From positions 2,108,001-2,172,000 of the forward strand of contig NZ_CP149817.1 in NCBI RefSeq assembly GCF_037935975.1: a stretch of 64,000 bases of DNA, given 5' to 3'. Each line of letters opens with the position of its first letter. Positions within the stretch are counted from its first letter, which is position 1. Source of the stretch: Teredinibacter turnerae (GTDB lineage: Bacteria; Pseudomonadota; Gammaproteobacteria; Pseudomonadales; Cellvibrionaceae). Below, piece after piece: positions 27,679 to 37,716 of this stretch. Under the pieces are notes generated by a model, which was not told where the DNA came from, searched no databases, and saw only the letters and a list, made by a program, of their open reading frames with translations. The translations under genes were made by a program, and so were the position numbers.

Positions 27679-29385
27679 ATGCATTTGTTACGTCTCAGTC
27701 TCGTTGTTCTGTGTTTTATCGCTGCTAATCCCGCCCAATCTGCGCAGGCGTATTCGCCGGTACCCAACAGGTTTGATCAGATGGCGCGCACTACGCCGGA
27801 TGGCAAAGGGGCTGTCGCTTCTGTCAACAGTATCGCGACTCAGGCAGGGCTCGATGCGTTCGCCAGGGGCGGTAACGCTATTGACGCGGCGGCGGCCGTG
27901 GCGTTTACGTTGGGGGTGGTCGATAGCCCTAATTCCGGTATTGGTGGCGGTTGTTTTGTGGTTGTGCGCTGGCCGGACGGCTCCATTGAAGCACTTGATG
28001 GTCGCGAGATTGCGCCAGCAAAAGCGCATCGGGACATGTTTCTGGTCGATGGAAAATATGACCCGAGCCTCAGTAAGCTTGGCGCGCTGGCGATTGGCGT
28101 TCCCGGTTCTGTGGCCGCGTTGGAATATCTGGTGAATAAAGGCGGTAAGCTGGGGTGGCGCGCACCGCTGATTGCTGCAGCGAATATCGCCGAAACCGGC
28201 TTCGTTGTAGAAGACTATTACGCCAATCGCCTGGCGCGCTCAGCGGGTAAGCTAGCACTTTTCCCATCTAGCGCTAAGGTGTTTCTCGATGATAAAGGGG
28301 CGCCTTTTAAGTCCGGCACAGTGCTAAAACAGCAGGACCTCGCCGCAACTTATCGCAAGTTGGCAAAAGAGGGCGCTGATTACTTCTATCGAGGTGAGTT
28401 CGCAAAGGCGACTGCCAAGTGGATGGCCGCTAATGGCGGGTTTATCACCGCTAAGGATTTCGCCAATTATCAGATGAAGCTACGCGAGCCGGTCCGTTCC
28501 CGCTTTCATGGCTACGATATTGTCGGCTTTCCACCGCCCAGCTCTGGTGGCACTCATGTCGCTCAGTTGTTGAATATCCTGGGTTACTACCCACTCAAAG
28601 AGATGCGTGAGGCAGACCGCTATCACGTCACCATCGAAGCGATGAAACGGGTATTTGCCGATCGCGCCTACTGGATGGGTGACGCGGATTTCGTGGATGT
28701 GCCCAAAGGCTTGCTCGATCCCGCCTACGCCAAGACATTGCAACGGGAAGTTGATCCAAAGCGAGCTACCAAGGTGGCGGGTCACGGTGAGCCGCCAAAT
28801 GCTAAAACTGAGCTTTTCAATCGTCACACCACCCATTTCACCATTGCGGATAGCTCCGGCATCTGGGTGTCTGTGACGACCACTTTGAATACAGGCTTCG
28901 GCAGCAAAGTGGTGATTCCGGGCACGGGGGTGCTGATGAACAACCAGATGGACGATTTCGCTGCCCAGCCGGGTGTCGCCAACGCGTTCAACGTTGTGGG
29001 AGCGGAAGCAAACCGAGTACAGCCGAGGAAACGACCGCTTTCGAGCATGAGCCCCACAATTGTGTTGCGCAACGGTGACCCGGTATTGGCGGTGGGTGCG
29101 GCTGGTGGGCCAACCATTATCAATCAGGTGATGCAGGTGTTGTTGTATCGGCTGGGACTGGACATGCCATTGCCCGACGCTATGGCCAAAGCGCGGGTGC
29201 ACCACCAGTGGACGCCTGATGCGGTGTTCGTTGACGCGTTTATAGATGCAGGCGTGCGCAAAGACCTGGAAAGCCGTGGTCACAGACTGCGTAACTGGCC
29301 GCCATTCGGGGCGACCCAGGCGATTGAGTGGGATGGCAAGCGGTTTGTTCCGGTCGCGGAACCTCGATTGAAGTCCCGCATGTAG
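27679..29385 (+). CDS. ggt: Gamma-glutamyltranspeptidase
   Basis: A periplasmic Ntn-hydrolase that cleaves the gamma-glutamyl bond of glutathione and related peptides. The 568-residue precursor has a signal peptide (MHLLRLSLVVLCFIAANPAQSAQA). It self-cleaves before the catalytic Thr384 in RHTTHFTIAD. The large subunit holds GGNAIDAAAAVAFTLGVVDSPNSGIGGG and the substrate-binding Arg of ALDGREIAPA; the small subunit has PLSSMSPTIV and GAAGGPTIINQV. Length and motif order are standard. It converges with dusC, only 14 bp separating the stops. Confidence 0.95.
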   Translation: MHLLRLSLVVLCFIAANPAQSAQAYSPVPNRFDQMARTTPDGKGAVASVNSIATQAGLDAFARGGNAIDAAAAVAFTLGVVDSPNSGIGGGCFVVVRWPDGSIEALDGREIAPAKAHRDMFLVDGKYDPSLSKLGALAIGVPGSVAALEYLVNKGGKLGWRAPLIAAANIAETGFVVEDYYANRLARSAGKLALFPSSAKVFLDDKGAPFKSGTVLKQQDLAATYRKLAKEGADYFYRGEFAKATAKWMAANGGFITAKDFANYQMKLREPVRSRFHGYDIVGFPPPSSGGTHVAQLLNILGYYPLKEMREADRYHVTIEAMKRVFADRAYWMGDADFVDVPKGLLDPAYAKTLQREVDPKRATKVAGHGEPPNAKTELFNRHTTHFTIADSSGIWVSVTTTLNTGFGSKVVIPGTGVLMNNQMDDFAAQPGVANAFNVVGAEANRVQPRKRPLSSMSPTIVLRNGDPVLAVGAAGGPTIINQVMQVLLYRLGLDMPLPDAMAKARVHHQWTPDAVFVDAFIDAGVRKDLESRGHRLRNWPPFGATQAIEWDGKRFVPVAEPRLKSRM

Positions 29386-29399
29386 CTTGTCTGCTCACT

Positions 29400-30362
29400 T
29401 TAGGGCGCGTGCAATTCGCGTCGCAACCGAGCGTCGATGGGGTCGCGGTCTCTAAGTTGCTTAATATCTGCAAACAGCGCTTGCGCCTCAGTATAGGTTC
29501 GCTGTAGATAATGTAGCCATTGCTTCAGCCGGTTACCCATGTATTTCCTGGGGTAGGCATCGCAGGTTTGCAGAAAAAATGCGTGTACCAGAGGGGCGAT
29601 ATCGACCCAGGTTAGGGGCAGATAGGTTTCCCCGGCGGTATAAGCTTTGATTTGCAGCGCTAAATCTGGCTGGGCGAGAAGCCCGCGCCCCAGCATAAAG
29701 TCCTCGCACCCGGTGACTTCCCGGCACCGAATAAAATCCTCCAGTGTCCATATCTCACCGTTGGCAACCACGGGGATGGACAACGCCTGACGAATGTCGG
29801 CGATGTACTCCCAGTAGGCGGGTGGTTTGTACCCGTCGACCTTGGAGCGCGCGTGGACAACTAACTCATCAGCGCCCGCAGCCGCTATCGCTAGCGCATT
29901 TTTCAAATAGGGTTCCCGGTTTTCGTAACCCAGACGGATTTTAGCGGTCACCGGAATTTCCGCCGGCACCGCTTCCCTGACCGCACTCACGATTTCGCCG
30001 AGCAGGCCTGTCTCGTTGAGCAGACAGGCGCCGCCACGACTTTTATTGACGGTTTTTGCCGGGCAGCCGAAATTAAGATCAATTGCAGGTGCACCCAGTT
30101 GCGCGGCTTTGAAGGCGTTTGATGCGAGTGTCTCGGGGTTACTGCCCAAGAGTTGAACCCTGACCGGATAGGTACCCGTTTCGCTGAGTTCCGGGCACGC
30201 GCGCAGGAAAACTTTGCGCGGCAGGGTATGTTCCGTCACCCGCACGAATTCAGTGACGCAGAGATCGATCCCGGATTGTTGTGCTTTGCCTTTGACTGCA
30301 TGCAGTGTGTGGCGCATATGGTGGTCCACCACACCTTCCATTGGGGCTAAAAAAATGCGCAT
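29400..30362 (-). CDS. dusC: tRNA-dihydrouridine(16) synthase DusC
   Basis: FMN-dependent enzyme that reduces uridine in the tRNA D-loop; the DusC subfamily acts on U16. The 320-residue TIM-barrel protein starts MRIFLAPMEGVVDHHMR. It has catalytic Cys100 in DLNFGCPAKTVNKSRGGACLL, the FMN-site IPVTAKIRLGYEN, and the C-terminal helical domain. The sequence DLNFGCPAKTVN and the short N-terminus favour DusC over DusA and DusB. The upstream 478 bp is divergent with oadG. Confidence 0.93.
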   Translation of the reverse strand: MRIFLAPMEGVVDHHMRHTLHAVKGKAQQSGIDLCVTEFVRVTEHTLPRKVFLRACPELSETGTYPVRVQLLGSNPETLASNAFKAAQLGAPAIDLNFGCPAKTVNKSRGGACLLNETGLLGEIVSAVREAVPAEIPVTAKIRLGYENREPYLKNALAIAAAGADELVVHARSKVDGYKPPAYWEYIADIRQALSIPVVANGEIWTLEDFIRCREVTGCEDFMLGRGLLAQPDLALQIKAYTAGETYLPLTWVDIAPLVHAFFLQTCDAYPRKYMGNRLKQWLHYLQRTYTEAQALFADIKQLRDRDPIDARLRRELHAP

Positions 30363-30840
30363 CGCACGCCGGTACCTTAAAAACCGCCGAGTTTAGCATA
30401 CCGCACTTGGCTCTCGGCAGATCCAATAACTCAGGTTCCGCTCCGTACTTGAAACCCAGCCTGTACCGCGTCGATTTTGGGATGCCGTTGTGCCATGGCG
30501 CTTGATCAATTGCTTCGGTTTTTTTATCTTATGCCGCCCGTTCGTCCAGATGAATAACAATAAGGCGAATGTGGATACCGTCGAGCAACCGTGTACGGGA
30601 ACTGGCAAGGCGCGTAGAGTCGGGTCTCTGTGATCTAGCTCAATACGCACTTTGACAGCTTAGTCAAACTATCTGGCGCCGATTAGTCTCGTCATACCGA
30701 TAACTTCAATCGATCTAATCTGTTTTGCCGGGCAGGGCATCTGCCATCACGCAGCACGCATTCCGCCCGCGTTCACCCATTGCAAGCCGAGTTTGACGCC
30801 GGACAATTCACTAAATACAGACAGGGGTAAGATAACCGTT
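30363..30840. other. Divergent intergenic region between dusC and oadG
   Basis: 478 bp without a supportable gene. It must hold the dusC and oadGAB promoters, but I could not assign convincing boxes, hairpins or repeats. Confidence 0.35.
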
Positions 30841-31092
30841 ATGCAAAATAATCTGTGGGAAGAAGGTTTTGATCTCATGCTTTACGGCATGGGTACTGTG
30901 TTTGTTTTTCTTACCTTGCTGGTGATCGGCACTGTGATTATGTCCGCGATCATCAATCGCTATTTCTATCAAGAACCTGAACTGACTCCCGAACCTGCTG
31001 TAGTGGGCAACACTGGAACGCCGGTTAGCGGCAAAACTCTGGCCATTATTCAAGCAGCAATCCATGCGCATCGCGCCAAACAAAAACACTAA
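30841..31092 (+). CDS. oadG: Oxaloacetate decarboxylase gamma subunit
   Basis: An 83-residue membrane protein that anchors the alpha subunit to the sodium-pumping beta subunit. One membrane helix (GMGTVFVFLTLLVIGTVIMSAI, about 16-37) is followed by a cytoplasmic tail ending HAHRAKQKH, consistent with the metal-binding His-rich tail of the family. ATG 30841 is preferred to an in-frame start at 30793 because it gives the family N-terminus (LWEEGFDLMLYGMGTVF). It is first of the oadGAB operon, 40 bp before oadA. Confidence 0.9.
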   Translation: MQNNLWEEGFDLMLYGMGTVFVFLTLLVIGTVIMSAIINRYFYQEPELTPEPAVVGNTGTPVSGKTLAIIQAAIHAHRAKQKH

Positions 31093-31132
31093 ACATTAAT
31101 AAACCTTCAGCGAAGAATGGGGGCTGTTGTAA

Positions 31133-32920
31133 ATGAGCGACACTAAAAAACCACTGGGCATTACCGAGGTTGTTCTGCGTGATGCGCACCAATCCCTGTT
31201 TGCCACCCGAATGAGAATCGACGATATGCTCCCAATTGCGGAAGAGCTGGATAACGTCGGTTATTGGTCGGTGGAAACATGGGGTGGGGCGACTTTCGAT
31301 TCCTGTATCCGATTCCTGGGTGAAGACCCGTGGGATCGTATTCGCGAGTTGAAAAAAGTCATGCCGAAAACGCCGCATCAAATGTTGTTCCGCGGTCAGA
31401 ATATTTTGGGCTATCGCCACTACGCGGATGATGTTGTAGAAAAATTTGTTGAGCGTTGCGCGGTTAATGGTGTGGATGTGTTTCGCGTGTTTGATGCGAT
31501 GAACGATATGCGCAATATCGAAACCGCATTAAAAGCCGTTAAAAAAGTTGGCAAACATGCGCAAGGCACAATTTCGTATACCTTAAGCCCAGTCCACACG
31601 ATCGAAAAATGGGTAGAGCAAGGCAAAATTATTGAAGATATGGGAGCCGATTCCATCGTCGTAAAAGATATGGCCGGCCTGATGAAACCGTACGAAGGTT
31701 ATGAACTTATTAAGCAATTAAAAGCATCGTGCGATATCCCCATTCACTTCCACTGTCATGCAACTACCGGTCTGGCTCACGCAACATTAATTAAAATGGC
31801 TGAAGCCGGTGTCGATAATGTGGATACCGCGATTTCCTCTATGTCGGCCACCTATGGTCACAGTCCTACAGAAACACTGGTTGCATCGTTGGAAGGGACG
31901 GAGCGCGCTACTGGATTGGACTTGGCGCGGCTGGAAAAAATTGCACTTTACTTCCGCGAGGTTCGCAAAAAATATGCGAAGTGGGAAGGTGCTTTAAAAG
32001 GTGTGGACGTAAGAATTCTCACTGCACAAGTACCGGGCGGTATGCTGACTAACATGGAGAGCCAGCTAAAAGAGCAGGGCGCCAGTGATCGGCTCGATGA
32101 AGTGCTGGAAGAAATTCCGCGTGTGCGCAAAGATCTTGGTTATATTCCGTTGGTCACGCCCACGTCGCAAATTGTTGGTACCCAGGCCGTATTGAACGTG
32201 TTGTGCGGCGAGCGTTACGGCAATATATCGAAAGAAACGCGGGGCATTTTACGCGGTGAATATGGTGCGGCTCCGTCGGAAATCAATAAAGAATTACAGG
32301 CGCGTGTTCTTGAAGAGGGTGAATCACCTATTACCTGTCGTCCTGCCGATTTGTTGAAGCCCGAACTGGAAAATCTTGCTGCAGAATTAAAAACCAAAGC
32401 CAGTGAGCAGAATATTAAATTGCACACGGGTGACAAGGAAGTTGATGACGTTCTGATTTATTCGTTATTTCCGCAGGTGGGGCTCAAGTTCCTCGCCAAC
32501 CGAGGCAACCCTGATGCTTTCGAACCCGCGCCAACGGGTAAAGAATCTACCTTGGTAAAAGCCGAAAACGGCGATGAAGTTTATACCGTGAATGTGGAAG
32601 GCAACGACTACACCGTGACGGTAAGTAATGGCGGTGAGTTGACCGGAATTGTACCGCTTAGCGGTGCTGGATCTGCCAGCGGAGAAGCGACATCGGCACC
32701 CGTGAGCGGTGACCCCGTACCCGCTCCTCTGGCTGGGAACATTTTCCGGGTGATGGTCAGCCCGGGCCAGCAGGTGGAAGAGGGCGATACGCTACTCGTT
32801 CTGGAGGCCATGAAAATGGAAACTCAGGTAAGTTCACCACAGGCGGGCATCATCGGCTCAATAAACGTTAAAGAAGGTGACACGGTTGCTGTTGGCGACA
32901 CGCTGTTAACTATCGCCTGA
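31133..32920 (+). CDS. oadA: Oxaloacetate decarboxylase alpha subunit (biotin carboxyltransferase)
   Basis: A 595-residue carboxyltransferase that removes CO2 from oxaloacetate and passes it to biotin, feeding the sodium pump. The N-terminal DRE-TIM/HMGL-like domain begins [18 protein letters not shown]. The central PYC_OADA region follows, then an Ala/Pro/Ser-rich hinge, and the biotinyl domain carries [10 protein letters not shown] with biotin-accepting Lys561. Length matches OadA. It sits between oadG and oadB with short gaps. Confidence 0.96.
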   Translation: MSDTKKPLGITEVVLRDAHQSLFATRMRIDDMLPIAEELDNVGYWSVETWGGATFDSCIRFLGEDPWDRIRELKKVMPKTPHQMLFRGQNILGYRHYADDVVEKFVERCAVNGVDVFRVFDAMNDMRNIETALKAVKKVGKHAQGTISYTLSPVHTIEKWVEQGKIIEDMGADSIVVKDMAGLMKPYEGYELIKQLKASCDIPIHFHCHATTGLAHATLIKMAEAGVDNVDTAISSMSATYGHSPTETLVASLEGTERATGLDLARLEKIALYFREVRKKYAKWEGALKGVDVRILTAQVPGGMLTNMESQLKEQGASDRLDEVLEEIPRVRKDLGYIPLVTPTSQIVGTQAVLNVLCGERYGNISKETRGILRGEYGAAPSEINKELQARVLEEGESPITCRPADLLKPELENLAAELKTKASEQNIKLHTGDKEVDDVLIYSLFPQVGLKFLANRGNPDAFEPAPTGKESTLVKAENGDEVYTVNVEGNDYTVTVSNGGELTGIVPLSGAGSASGEATSAPVSGDPVPAPLAGNIFRVMVSPGQQVEEGDTLLVLEAMKMETQVSSPQAGIIGSINVKEGDTVAVGDTLLTIA

Positions 32921-32938
32921 TAATAATAGGGGTCATCC

Positions 32939-34246
32939 ATGGGGAATTTGTTAGGGCTCTGGCAATCGTCTGGTATTTATCATATGGATACCGGTCAGTT
33001 TGTCATGATGCTGATCTGCTTATTGTTGCTCTTTCTGGCTATTCGAAAGGGGTTCGAACCACTGTTACTTGTGCCAATTGGCTTTGGCGGTATTCTCGCC
33101 AATATTCCCGGTGCAGGGCTCGCAATGCCTGCGGTCGAAAACGCAATTGCTGCGGGTGATCCCAAGGTGCTTGCGGACATCGCAGCCACGCTTGGCCTGG
33201 GCACCTGGGAGTCAGCCAAAGAACTTGTTCTGGCCTATGAAGCATCGACACCCGCCGTGCATCATGCGGCTGCAGAGCTGGCCGCAGCCGCAGGTTATAC
33301 CAACGGCATGTTGTACAACTTTTATTCCGTTGCTATTGCTTCAGGTGCAGCACCACTCATCATCTTTATGGGGGTGGGCGCAATGACCGATTTTGGGCCT
33401 TTGCTAGCGAATCCAAAAACGTTGTTCCTTGGCGCTGCCGCACAAGTCGGTATTTTTGCGACGGTCCTCGGTGCTGTTGCCTTGTCATCGACAGGGGTGA
33501 TGGACTTTTCCATTGCAGATGCCGCGGCGATCGGGATTATCGGCGGCGCGGACGGTCCCACGGCTATCTACGTTTCCAGTAAATTGGCGCCGGATCTGCT
33601 GGGTGCTATTGCGGTCGCTGCATATTCCTACATGGCGTTGGTACCTTTGATTCAGCCGCCGATTATGCGTGCGCTTACCAGTGTGGAAGAGCGCAAAATA
33701 GTCATGACTCAATTGCGTACTGTTGGCCGCCGAGAAAAAATCACCTTCCCGATCTTGCTTTTGGTGTTGGTGGCTTTAGTCCTACCGGATGCCGCACCGC
33801 TCTTGGGAATGTTCTGTTTTGGCAACCTAATGCGTGAGTGTGGTGTGGTCGATCGCCTCTCTGATACCGCGCAGAATGCGCTGATCAATATCACGACCAT
33901 TTTCCTAGGGCTTTCTGTGGGCAGCAAGTTGGCCGCTGACAAGTTCCTCGACCCCAAAACTCTGGGTATCCTGGTGCTGGGAATCCTCGCCTTCGCGATC
34001 GGGACAGCCGCAGGTGTATTGATGGCCAAGTTGATGAACGCCCTCAGCAAGCAAAAGATCAATCCGCTTATCGGGTCGGCTGGCGTGTCAGCAGTTCCAA
34101 TGGCTGCGCGGGTATCGAATAAGGTCGGTCAGGAAGCCAACCCACACAACTTCCTGTTAATGCACGCGATGGGACCCAATGTTGCGGGTGTGATTGGTTC
34201 CGCGGTCGCCGCGGGTGTCATGATCTCCATTGTCAGCGCAATGTAG
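32939..34246 (+). CDS. oadB: Oxaloacetate decarboxylase beta subunit (sodium pump)
   Basis: A 435-residue polytopic inner-membrane protein that couples decarboxylation of carboxybiotin to sodium export. Multiple membrane helices and the conserved region [45 protein letters not shown], containing the Asp and Ser/Tyr residues known for sodium binding in the family, are visible. AGGGGT precedes the ATG, 18 bp after oadA. A sodium-based pump fits a marine organism. Confidence 0.96.
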   Translation: MGNLLGLWQSSGIYHMDTGQFVMMLICLLLLFLAIRKGFEPLLLVPIGFGGILANIPGAGLAMPAVENAIAAGDPKVLADIAATLGLGTWESAKELVLAYEASTPAVHHAAAELAAAAGYTNGMLYNFYSVAIASGAAPLIIFMGVGAMTDFGPLLANPKTLFLGAAAQVGIFATVLGAVALSSTGVMDFSIADAAAIGIIGGADGPTAIYVSSKLAPDLLGAIAVAAYSYMALVPLIQPPIMRALTSVEERKIVMTQLRTVGRREKITFPILLLVLVALVLPDAAPLLGMFCFGNLMRECGVVDRLSDTAQNALINITTIFLGLSVGSKLAADKFLDPKTLGILVLGILAFAIGTAAGVLMAKLMNALSKQKINPLIGSAGVSAVPMAARVSNKVGQEANPHNFLLMHAMGPNVAGVIGSAVAAGVMISIVSAM

Positions 34247-34258
34247 TACACTTATGTT

Positions 34259-34291
34259 CGCAGAACCATCCCGTTCACCGGGGGTTCTGCG
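34259..34291 (+). terminator. Hairpin after oadB, probable terminator
   Basis: A 9-bp stem CGCAGAACC/GGTTCTGCG (34259-34267 with 34283-34291) lies 12 bp after the oadB stop. The following sequence is pyrimidine-rich but lacks a pure T run, so termination may be weak. Confidence 0.55.
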
Positions 34292-34420
34292 CCTTCAACC
34301 CCCCTTCTTATCAGTCGCACGGCATCTACTTATCTACTTCTTTAAGGTTATAGGTTTCGTCAATTTTCGTTATTTTTCTATATAAACCTTAGGTTGCTTG
34401 GGTTTTCCGTGATATTCCTT

Positions 34421-34449
34421 TTCAACTTGCGGCGTCCATATAGTAGAAT
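34421..34449 (+). promoter_or_regulatory. Possible sigma-70 promoter for pyk
   Basis: TTCAAC (34421-34426), a 17-bp spacer and TAGAAT (34444-34449). The -10 is good, the -35 weak; a GCGCGC discriminator follows. Confidence 0.4.
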
Positions 34450-34493
34450 GCGCGCGTTTTTAATGTCCCCAATCCCCCTCTACGGAGTAATCT

Positions 34494-35942
34494 ATGTATA
34501 GACGTACGAAGATTGTCGCCACCCTTGGCCCGGCAACGGATGAAGACGGTATTCTCGAAAAGCTGATAATCGCGGGTGTGAACGTTGTTCGTATGAACTT
34601 TTCTCACGGAAGCCCAGAAGATCACAAACAGCGCGCCGAGATGGTTCGCGAAATCTCCGCTCGACATAACACCTATGTCGCGATTCTCGGTGATTTGCAG
34701 GGCCCTAAAATCCGTGTAGCCCGTTTTGCCAATGGCCCGATCCAGCTCGAGATCGGCGACCAGTTCGTACTCGATGCAGCCCTTGATCGCGATGCTGGCA
34801 ACCAGAAAGAAGTTGGTATCGACTATAAAGACCTGCCACGTGACGTAAATCCAGGCGACATGCTGCTGTTGGACGACGGCCGTGTTGTGCTGAAGGTGTT
34901 GTCTGTGGATGGCACTCGAATCAGTACTGAGGTTGTTGTTGGCGGTAAACTGTCCAACAACAAAGGGATTAACCGTCAGGGGGGCGGTTTGTCTGCACCA
35001 GCGCTGACCGACAAAGACCGTGAAGATATTAAAACGGCGGTAGAAATCGGTGTTGACTACCTGGCAGTTTCATTCCCGCGTACAGCGGATGATATGAATC
35101 TGGCGCGTCAGTTGGCCCGTGACGCTGGCGGCTCAATGTACATGGTTGCGAAAATCGAGCGTGCAGAGACTGTGGCCGATCACCAGGTCCTGGACGATGT
35201 TATTCTCGCGTCTGACGCCGTAATGGTTGCTCGTGGCGATCTGGGTGTGGAAATTGGCGACGCTCAATTGATTGGCGTTCAGAAGCACATCATCGAGCGT
35301 GCGCGCACGTTGAACCGCTGTGTTATTACTGCAACCCAGATGATGGAAACGATGATTTCCAGCCCGCTGCCTACTCGTGCAGAGGTTTTCGACGTAGCCA
35401 ACGCCGTACTGGATGGTACCGATGCGGTGATGCTGTCTGCTGAAACTGCGGCAGGTAAATACCCGGTGCAAACGGTTGAGGCTATGGTTCGTGTTATCCG
35501 TGGCGCTGAGAAGCACCCTCAAGCTGAGACTAAACCTACCAGGCCTGAAGGTGGTTACAGCGCGATTGACCAAGCGGTGGCGATGTCGGCAATGTATGCA
35601 GCGCACGAGCTGCAACGGGTAAAATGTATTGCTTCCATGACGGAGTCTGGTTCCACGCCGTTGCTGATGTCACGCTACGGCGCTCGTCTGCCGATCTTCG
35701 CGTTTTCCCGTAACCCCAAGACTCTGCGTCGTGCTGCGCTGTTCCGTGGTGTTCAGCCGATTCTGTTCGACAGCGATACTATTCCTCACGCGGAAACAAA
35801 CGTGCGTGCGGTAGAAATTCTGCGTGAGCAAGAGAACCTGGAAGATGGCGATATGATCCTTATCTCCAAGGGCGACTATGCCAACGTTCACGGTGGCACC
35901 AACACCCTGAAAATCGTCAAGGTCGGTCAGCCGGTTTCCTAA
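34494..35942 (+). CDS. pyk: Pyruvate kinase
   Basis: Catalyses the last step of glycolysis, phosphoenolpyruvate plus ADP to pyruvate plus ATP. The 482-residue protein begins [19 protein letters not shown] and has the active-site region [23 protein letters not shown] and [44 protein letters not shown]. The barrel, B domain and C-terminal allosteric domain are all present. The length and N-terminus fit the PykA-like type. GGAGT precedes ATG. It is monocistronic between a hairpin and a strong terminator. Confidence 0.97.
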   Translation: MYRRTKIVATLGPATDEDGILEKLIIAGVNVVRMNFSHGSPEDHKQRAEMVREISARHNTYVAILGDLQGPKIRVARFANGPIQLEIGDQFVLDAALDRDAGNQKEVGIDYKDLPRDVNPGDMLLLDDGRVVLKVLSVDGTRISTEVVVGGKLSNNKGINRQGGGLSAPALTDKDREDIKTAVEIGVDYLAVSFPRTADDMNLARQLARDAGGSMYMVAKIERAETVADHQVLDDVILASDAVMVARGDLGVEIGDAQLIGVQKHIIERARTLNRCVITATQMMETMISSPLPTRAEVFDVANAVLDGTDAVMLSAETAAGKYPVQTVEAMVRVIRGAEKHPQAETKPTRPEGGYSAIDQAVAMSAMYAAHELQRVKCIASMTESGSTPLLMSRYGARLPIFAFSRNPKTLRRAALFRGVQPILFDSDTIPHAETNVRAVEILREQENLEDGDMILISKGDYANVHGGTNTLKIVKVGQPVS

Positions 35943-35964
35943 TCGAGCCTGCGGTATTCGTGCG

Positions 35965-35990
35965 AAAAGGTGGCCTGGGCCACCTTTTTT
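35965..35990 (+). terminator. Rho-independent terminator after pyk
   Basis: AAAAGGTGGC...GCCACCTTTT stem (about 10 bp, 4-nt loop) ending in a T6 tract, 22 bp after the pyk stop. Confidence 0.9.
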
Positions 35991-36019
35991 CGTTTAGGGA
36001 TGGCCTGGAGCCGCGCTCG

Positions 36020-36655
36020 TCAGCTCGCAGGTTCCTCGTTGTCAGCTGCCGCCATATTAAATGCCGCTCGTATTTTCGCCTCCAGAGCGTCGATATCGAC
36101 CGGTTTAACGATGTAGTCGTTTATCCCAAGCTGCACGGCTTCTTTAATGCGTGCGGCTTCTGATACGGCGGTGACCATAATGAAATGCGCACCCCGCAGC
36201 GTATTTGACGCTTTCGCTTTTTTATATACATCGAGCCCATTGATGTGGGGCATATCCCAGTCGCAGAGAATCAAGTCGAATGGCGACGTTTTAATCTTGT
36301 CGAATGCGGCCATTCCATCTTCGGCGTGCACAATATTTTTTACGCCGAAATCGCCCAGAACATCAATCAGTAGTTCGGCTGAATCTGCATTATCTTCGGC
36401 TATCAAAACCCTCAGGTTTTCCATTGTGATGGCGGTGCGCTTGGGCACTGGCTTGGGCCTGGGCTTGGGAGCCGGCGTGGCGCGTTGAATGGCGGAGGCG
36501 AGCTTTTTGATCACGCTGTCCAGCAGTTTGATCGTTTCCATATGCTCTTCACGAGTTTTATCGTCAAGCGTCGATGTGTCCAGTTGTTTGAGTAACCAGG
36601 CTCGGCGCTGAGTCACGGTCGCGAGCACCACCTTGCATTCGGCAGCTGTCAGCAT
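36020..36655 (-). CDS. CheY-like response regulator with N-terminal helical extension
   Basis: A 211-residue protein. Residues 1-60 form a helical, charged segment (DDKTREEHMETIKLLDSVIKKLASAI). A basic Pro-rich linker follows (PAPKPRPKPVPKR), then a receiver domain from about 80 with acidic pocket Glu87-Asp88, phospho-acceptor Asp132 (LILCDWDMP), and conserved Thr (MVTA) and Lys (VKPVD). There is no output domain, so it probably works by protein contact. The N-terminal helix could be a dimerisation or docking element. No kinase is adjacent. Confidence 0.85.
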   Translation of the reverse strand: MLTAAECKVVLATVTQRRAWLLKQLDTSTLDDKTREEHMETIKLLDSVIKKLASAIQRATPAPKPRPKPVPKRTAITMENLRVLIAEDNADSAELLIDVLGDFGVKNIVHAEDGMAAFDKIKTSPFDLILCDWDMPHINGLDVYKKAKASNTLRGAHFIMVTAVSEAARIKEAVQLGINDYIVKPVDIDALEAKIRAAFNMAAADNEEPAS

Positions 36656-36707
36656 GGATGCACCCTAGAAGTGGAATTGAGACAAAAGTGCCTGTAATTA
36701 TAGGATC

Positions 36708-36731
36708 AAAATCCCTTCGGCAGAGGGATTT
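36708..36731 (-). terminator. Hairpin downstream of the small Arg-rich protein gene
   Basis: AAATCCCT/AGGGATTT, 8-bp arms (36709-36716, 36724-36731) with a 7-nt loop; on the minus strand it ends in TTTTG. Confidence 0.5.
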
Positions 36732-36766
36732 AGTAGGGCGTCTGTACTAGGTCGGCGGTAACGGCG

Positions 36767-36985
36767 CTATGCCTGCTCTGCGTTTGACCCCGTGCTGTCT
36801 GACATGATTTTTTGCATATAGGCGTAGTAATCATCGCTCAAGCTACGGCTGGTATCACGCCTCTCCGTGGATTTACGGCGTTTGCGATGGTAGAGATCCA
36901 GCGGCATGTTGCTGCATGGGTCAACATCCTGTCTTCTATCGTCTCCTTTGCGACGGTTAACGAAGATAAATTTAGTCTCGCTCAT
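36767..36985 (-). CDS. Small conserved Arg/Asp-rich protein of unknown function
   Basis: A 72-residue protein, MSETKFIFVNRRKGDDRR..., with two copies of an RRK-x-x-(D/E)RR pattern (NRRKGDDRRQD and KRRKSTERRD) around a short DPCSNMPLDLYHRK core. It ends in an acidic, Tyr-containing helix (LSDDYYAYMQKIM). There is no signal peptide or membrane helix. The pattern looks like a conserved gammaproteobacterial hypothetical family, but I cannot name a function. ATG 36985 is preferred over a GTG at 37015; AGGAAAA lies about 10 bp upstream. Confidence 0.65.
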   Translation of the reverse strand: MSETKFIFVNRRKGDDRRQDVDPCSNMPLDLYHRKRRKSTERRDTSRSLSDDYYAYMQKIMSDSTGSNAEQA

Positions 36986-37278
36986 AGGAATGCTCGGTTT
37001 TCCTGCGTTTGTCACATGTTACTATTGCCCCATCCGGAGCGGAAATACGTCTCGATAATTAAATAGACTACATCTTAGCTCCACTTTACTCAGTTTCCAG
37101 GAGAGAGCTGTATCGAGATCAAGTCCAGCACAAATAATGCTCCAGTCATCTGACGCGTGAATAGTGTTGGGCTTCGCGAAAGAAGTCATGAGCATTTAGA
37201 TGCTAATCTGCTAGCGCGTTTTGCTATAAGTGTAGATCAAACATCAGCGGCGCTCCTCCCAACCAAGGGTTTTTTGTT

Positions 37279-37587
37279 ATGGATTTTGAACAGAATATTC
37301 GCGCAAAACTTATTGAGTCCTTTAGCCCGGTGTTTGTTGATGTGGTCAACGAGAGCCATGGCCACAGTGTGCCGAAAGGCTCGCAAACGCATTTTAAAGC
37401 GACACTGGTATCGCCGGCTTTCGACGGCGTTAGCCGGGTCAAGCGCCACCAGTTGGTGTATGGCACTCTCGCTAACGAGTTGTCTTCTGGTGTGCATGCG
37501 CTGGCGCTCCATCTCTATACTGAGGCGGAATGGGCTGCTCGTGCGGGTGTTGCGCCGGGCTCCCCGGCTTGTGCAGGGCGTAAATAG
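37279..37587 (+). CDS. bolA: BolA family protein
   Basis: A 102-residue small protein of the BolA family, which partners with monothiol glutaredoxins in iron-sulfur handling and influences cell shape in stress. It contains the family core VDVVNESHGHSVPKGSQTHFKATLVSPAFDGVSRVKRHQLVYGTLANEL with the conserved His residues, followed by a short Ala/Gly-rich tail. The GHSVPKGSQTHFK loop resembles BolA proper more than IbaG. It is upstream of trhO in the same direction, as is common in gammaproteobacteria. Confidence 0.92.
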   Translation: MDFEQNIRAKLIESFSPVFVDVVNESHGHSVPKGSQTHFKATLVSPAFDGVSRVKRHQLVYGTLANELSSGVHALALHLYTEAEWAARAGVAPGSPACAGRK

Positions 37588-37716
37588 CAGTAGACCTTTT
37601 TCCTGTGTTACCGCGACCGGTGAAGCGTGCAACATTGCTGGTCGCGACATTTGTGATCAGTGCCGCGCATCGTTAGAATTGGCCCCCTTTTTTAATTGCA
37701 TAATGTGGTTCTGATT

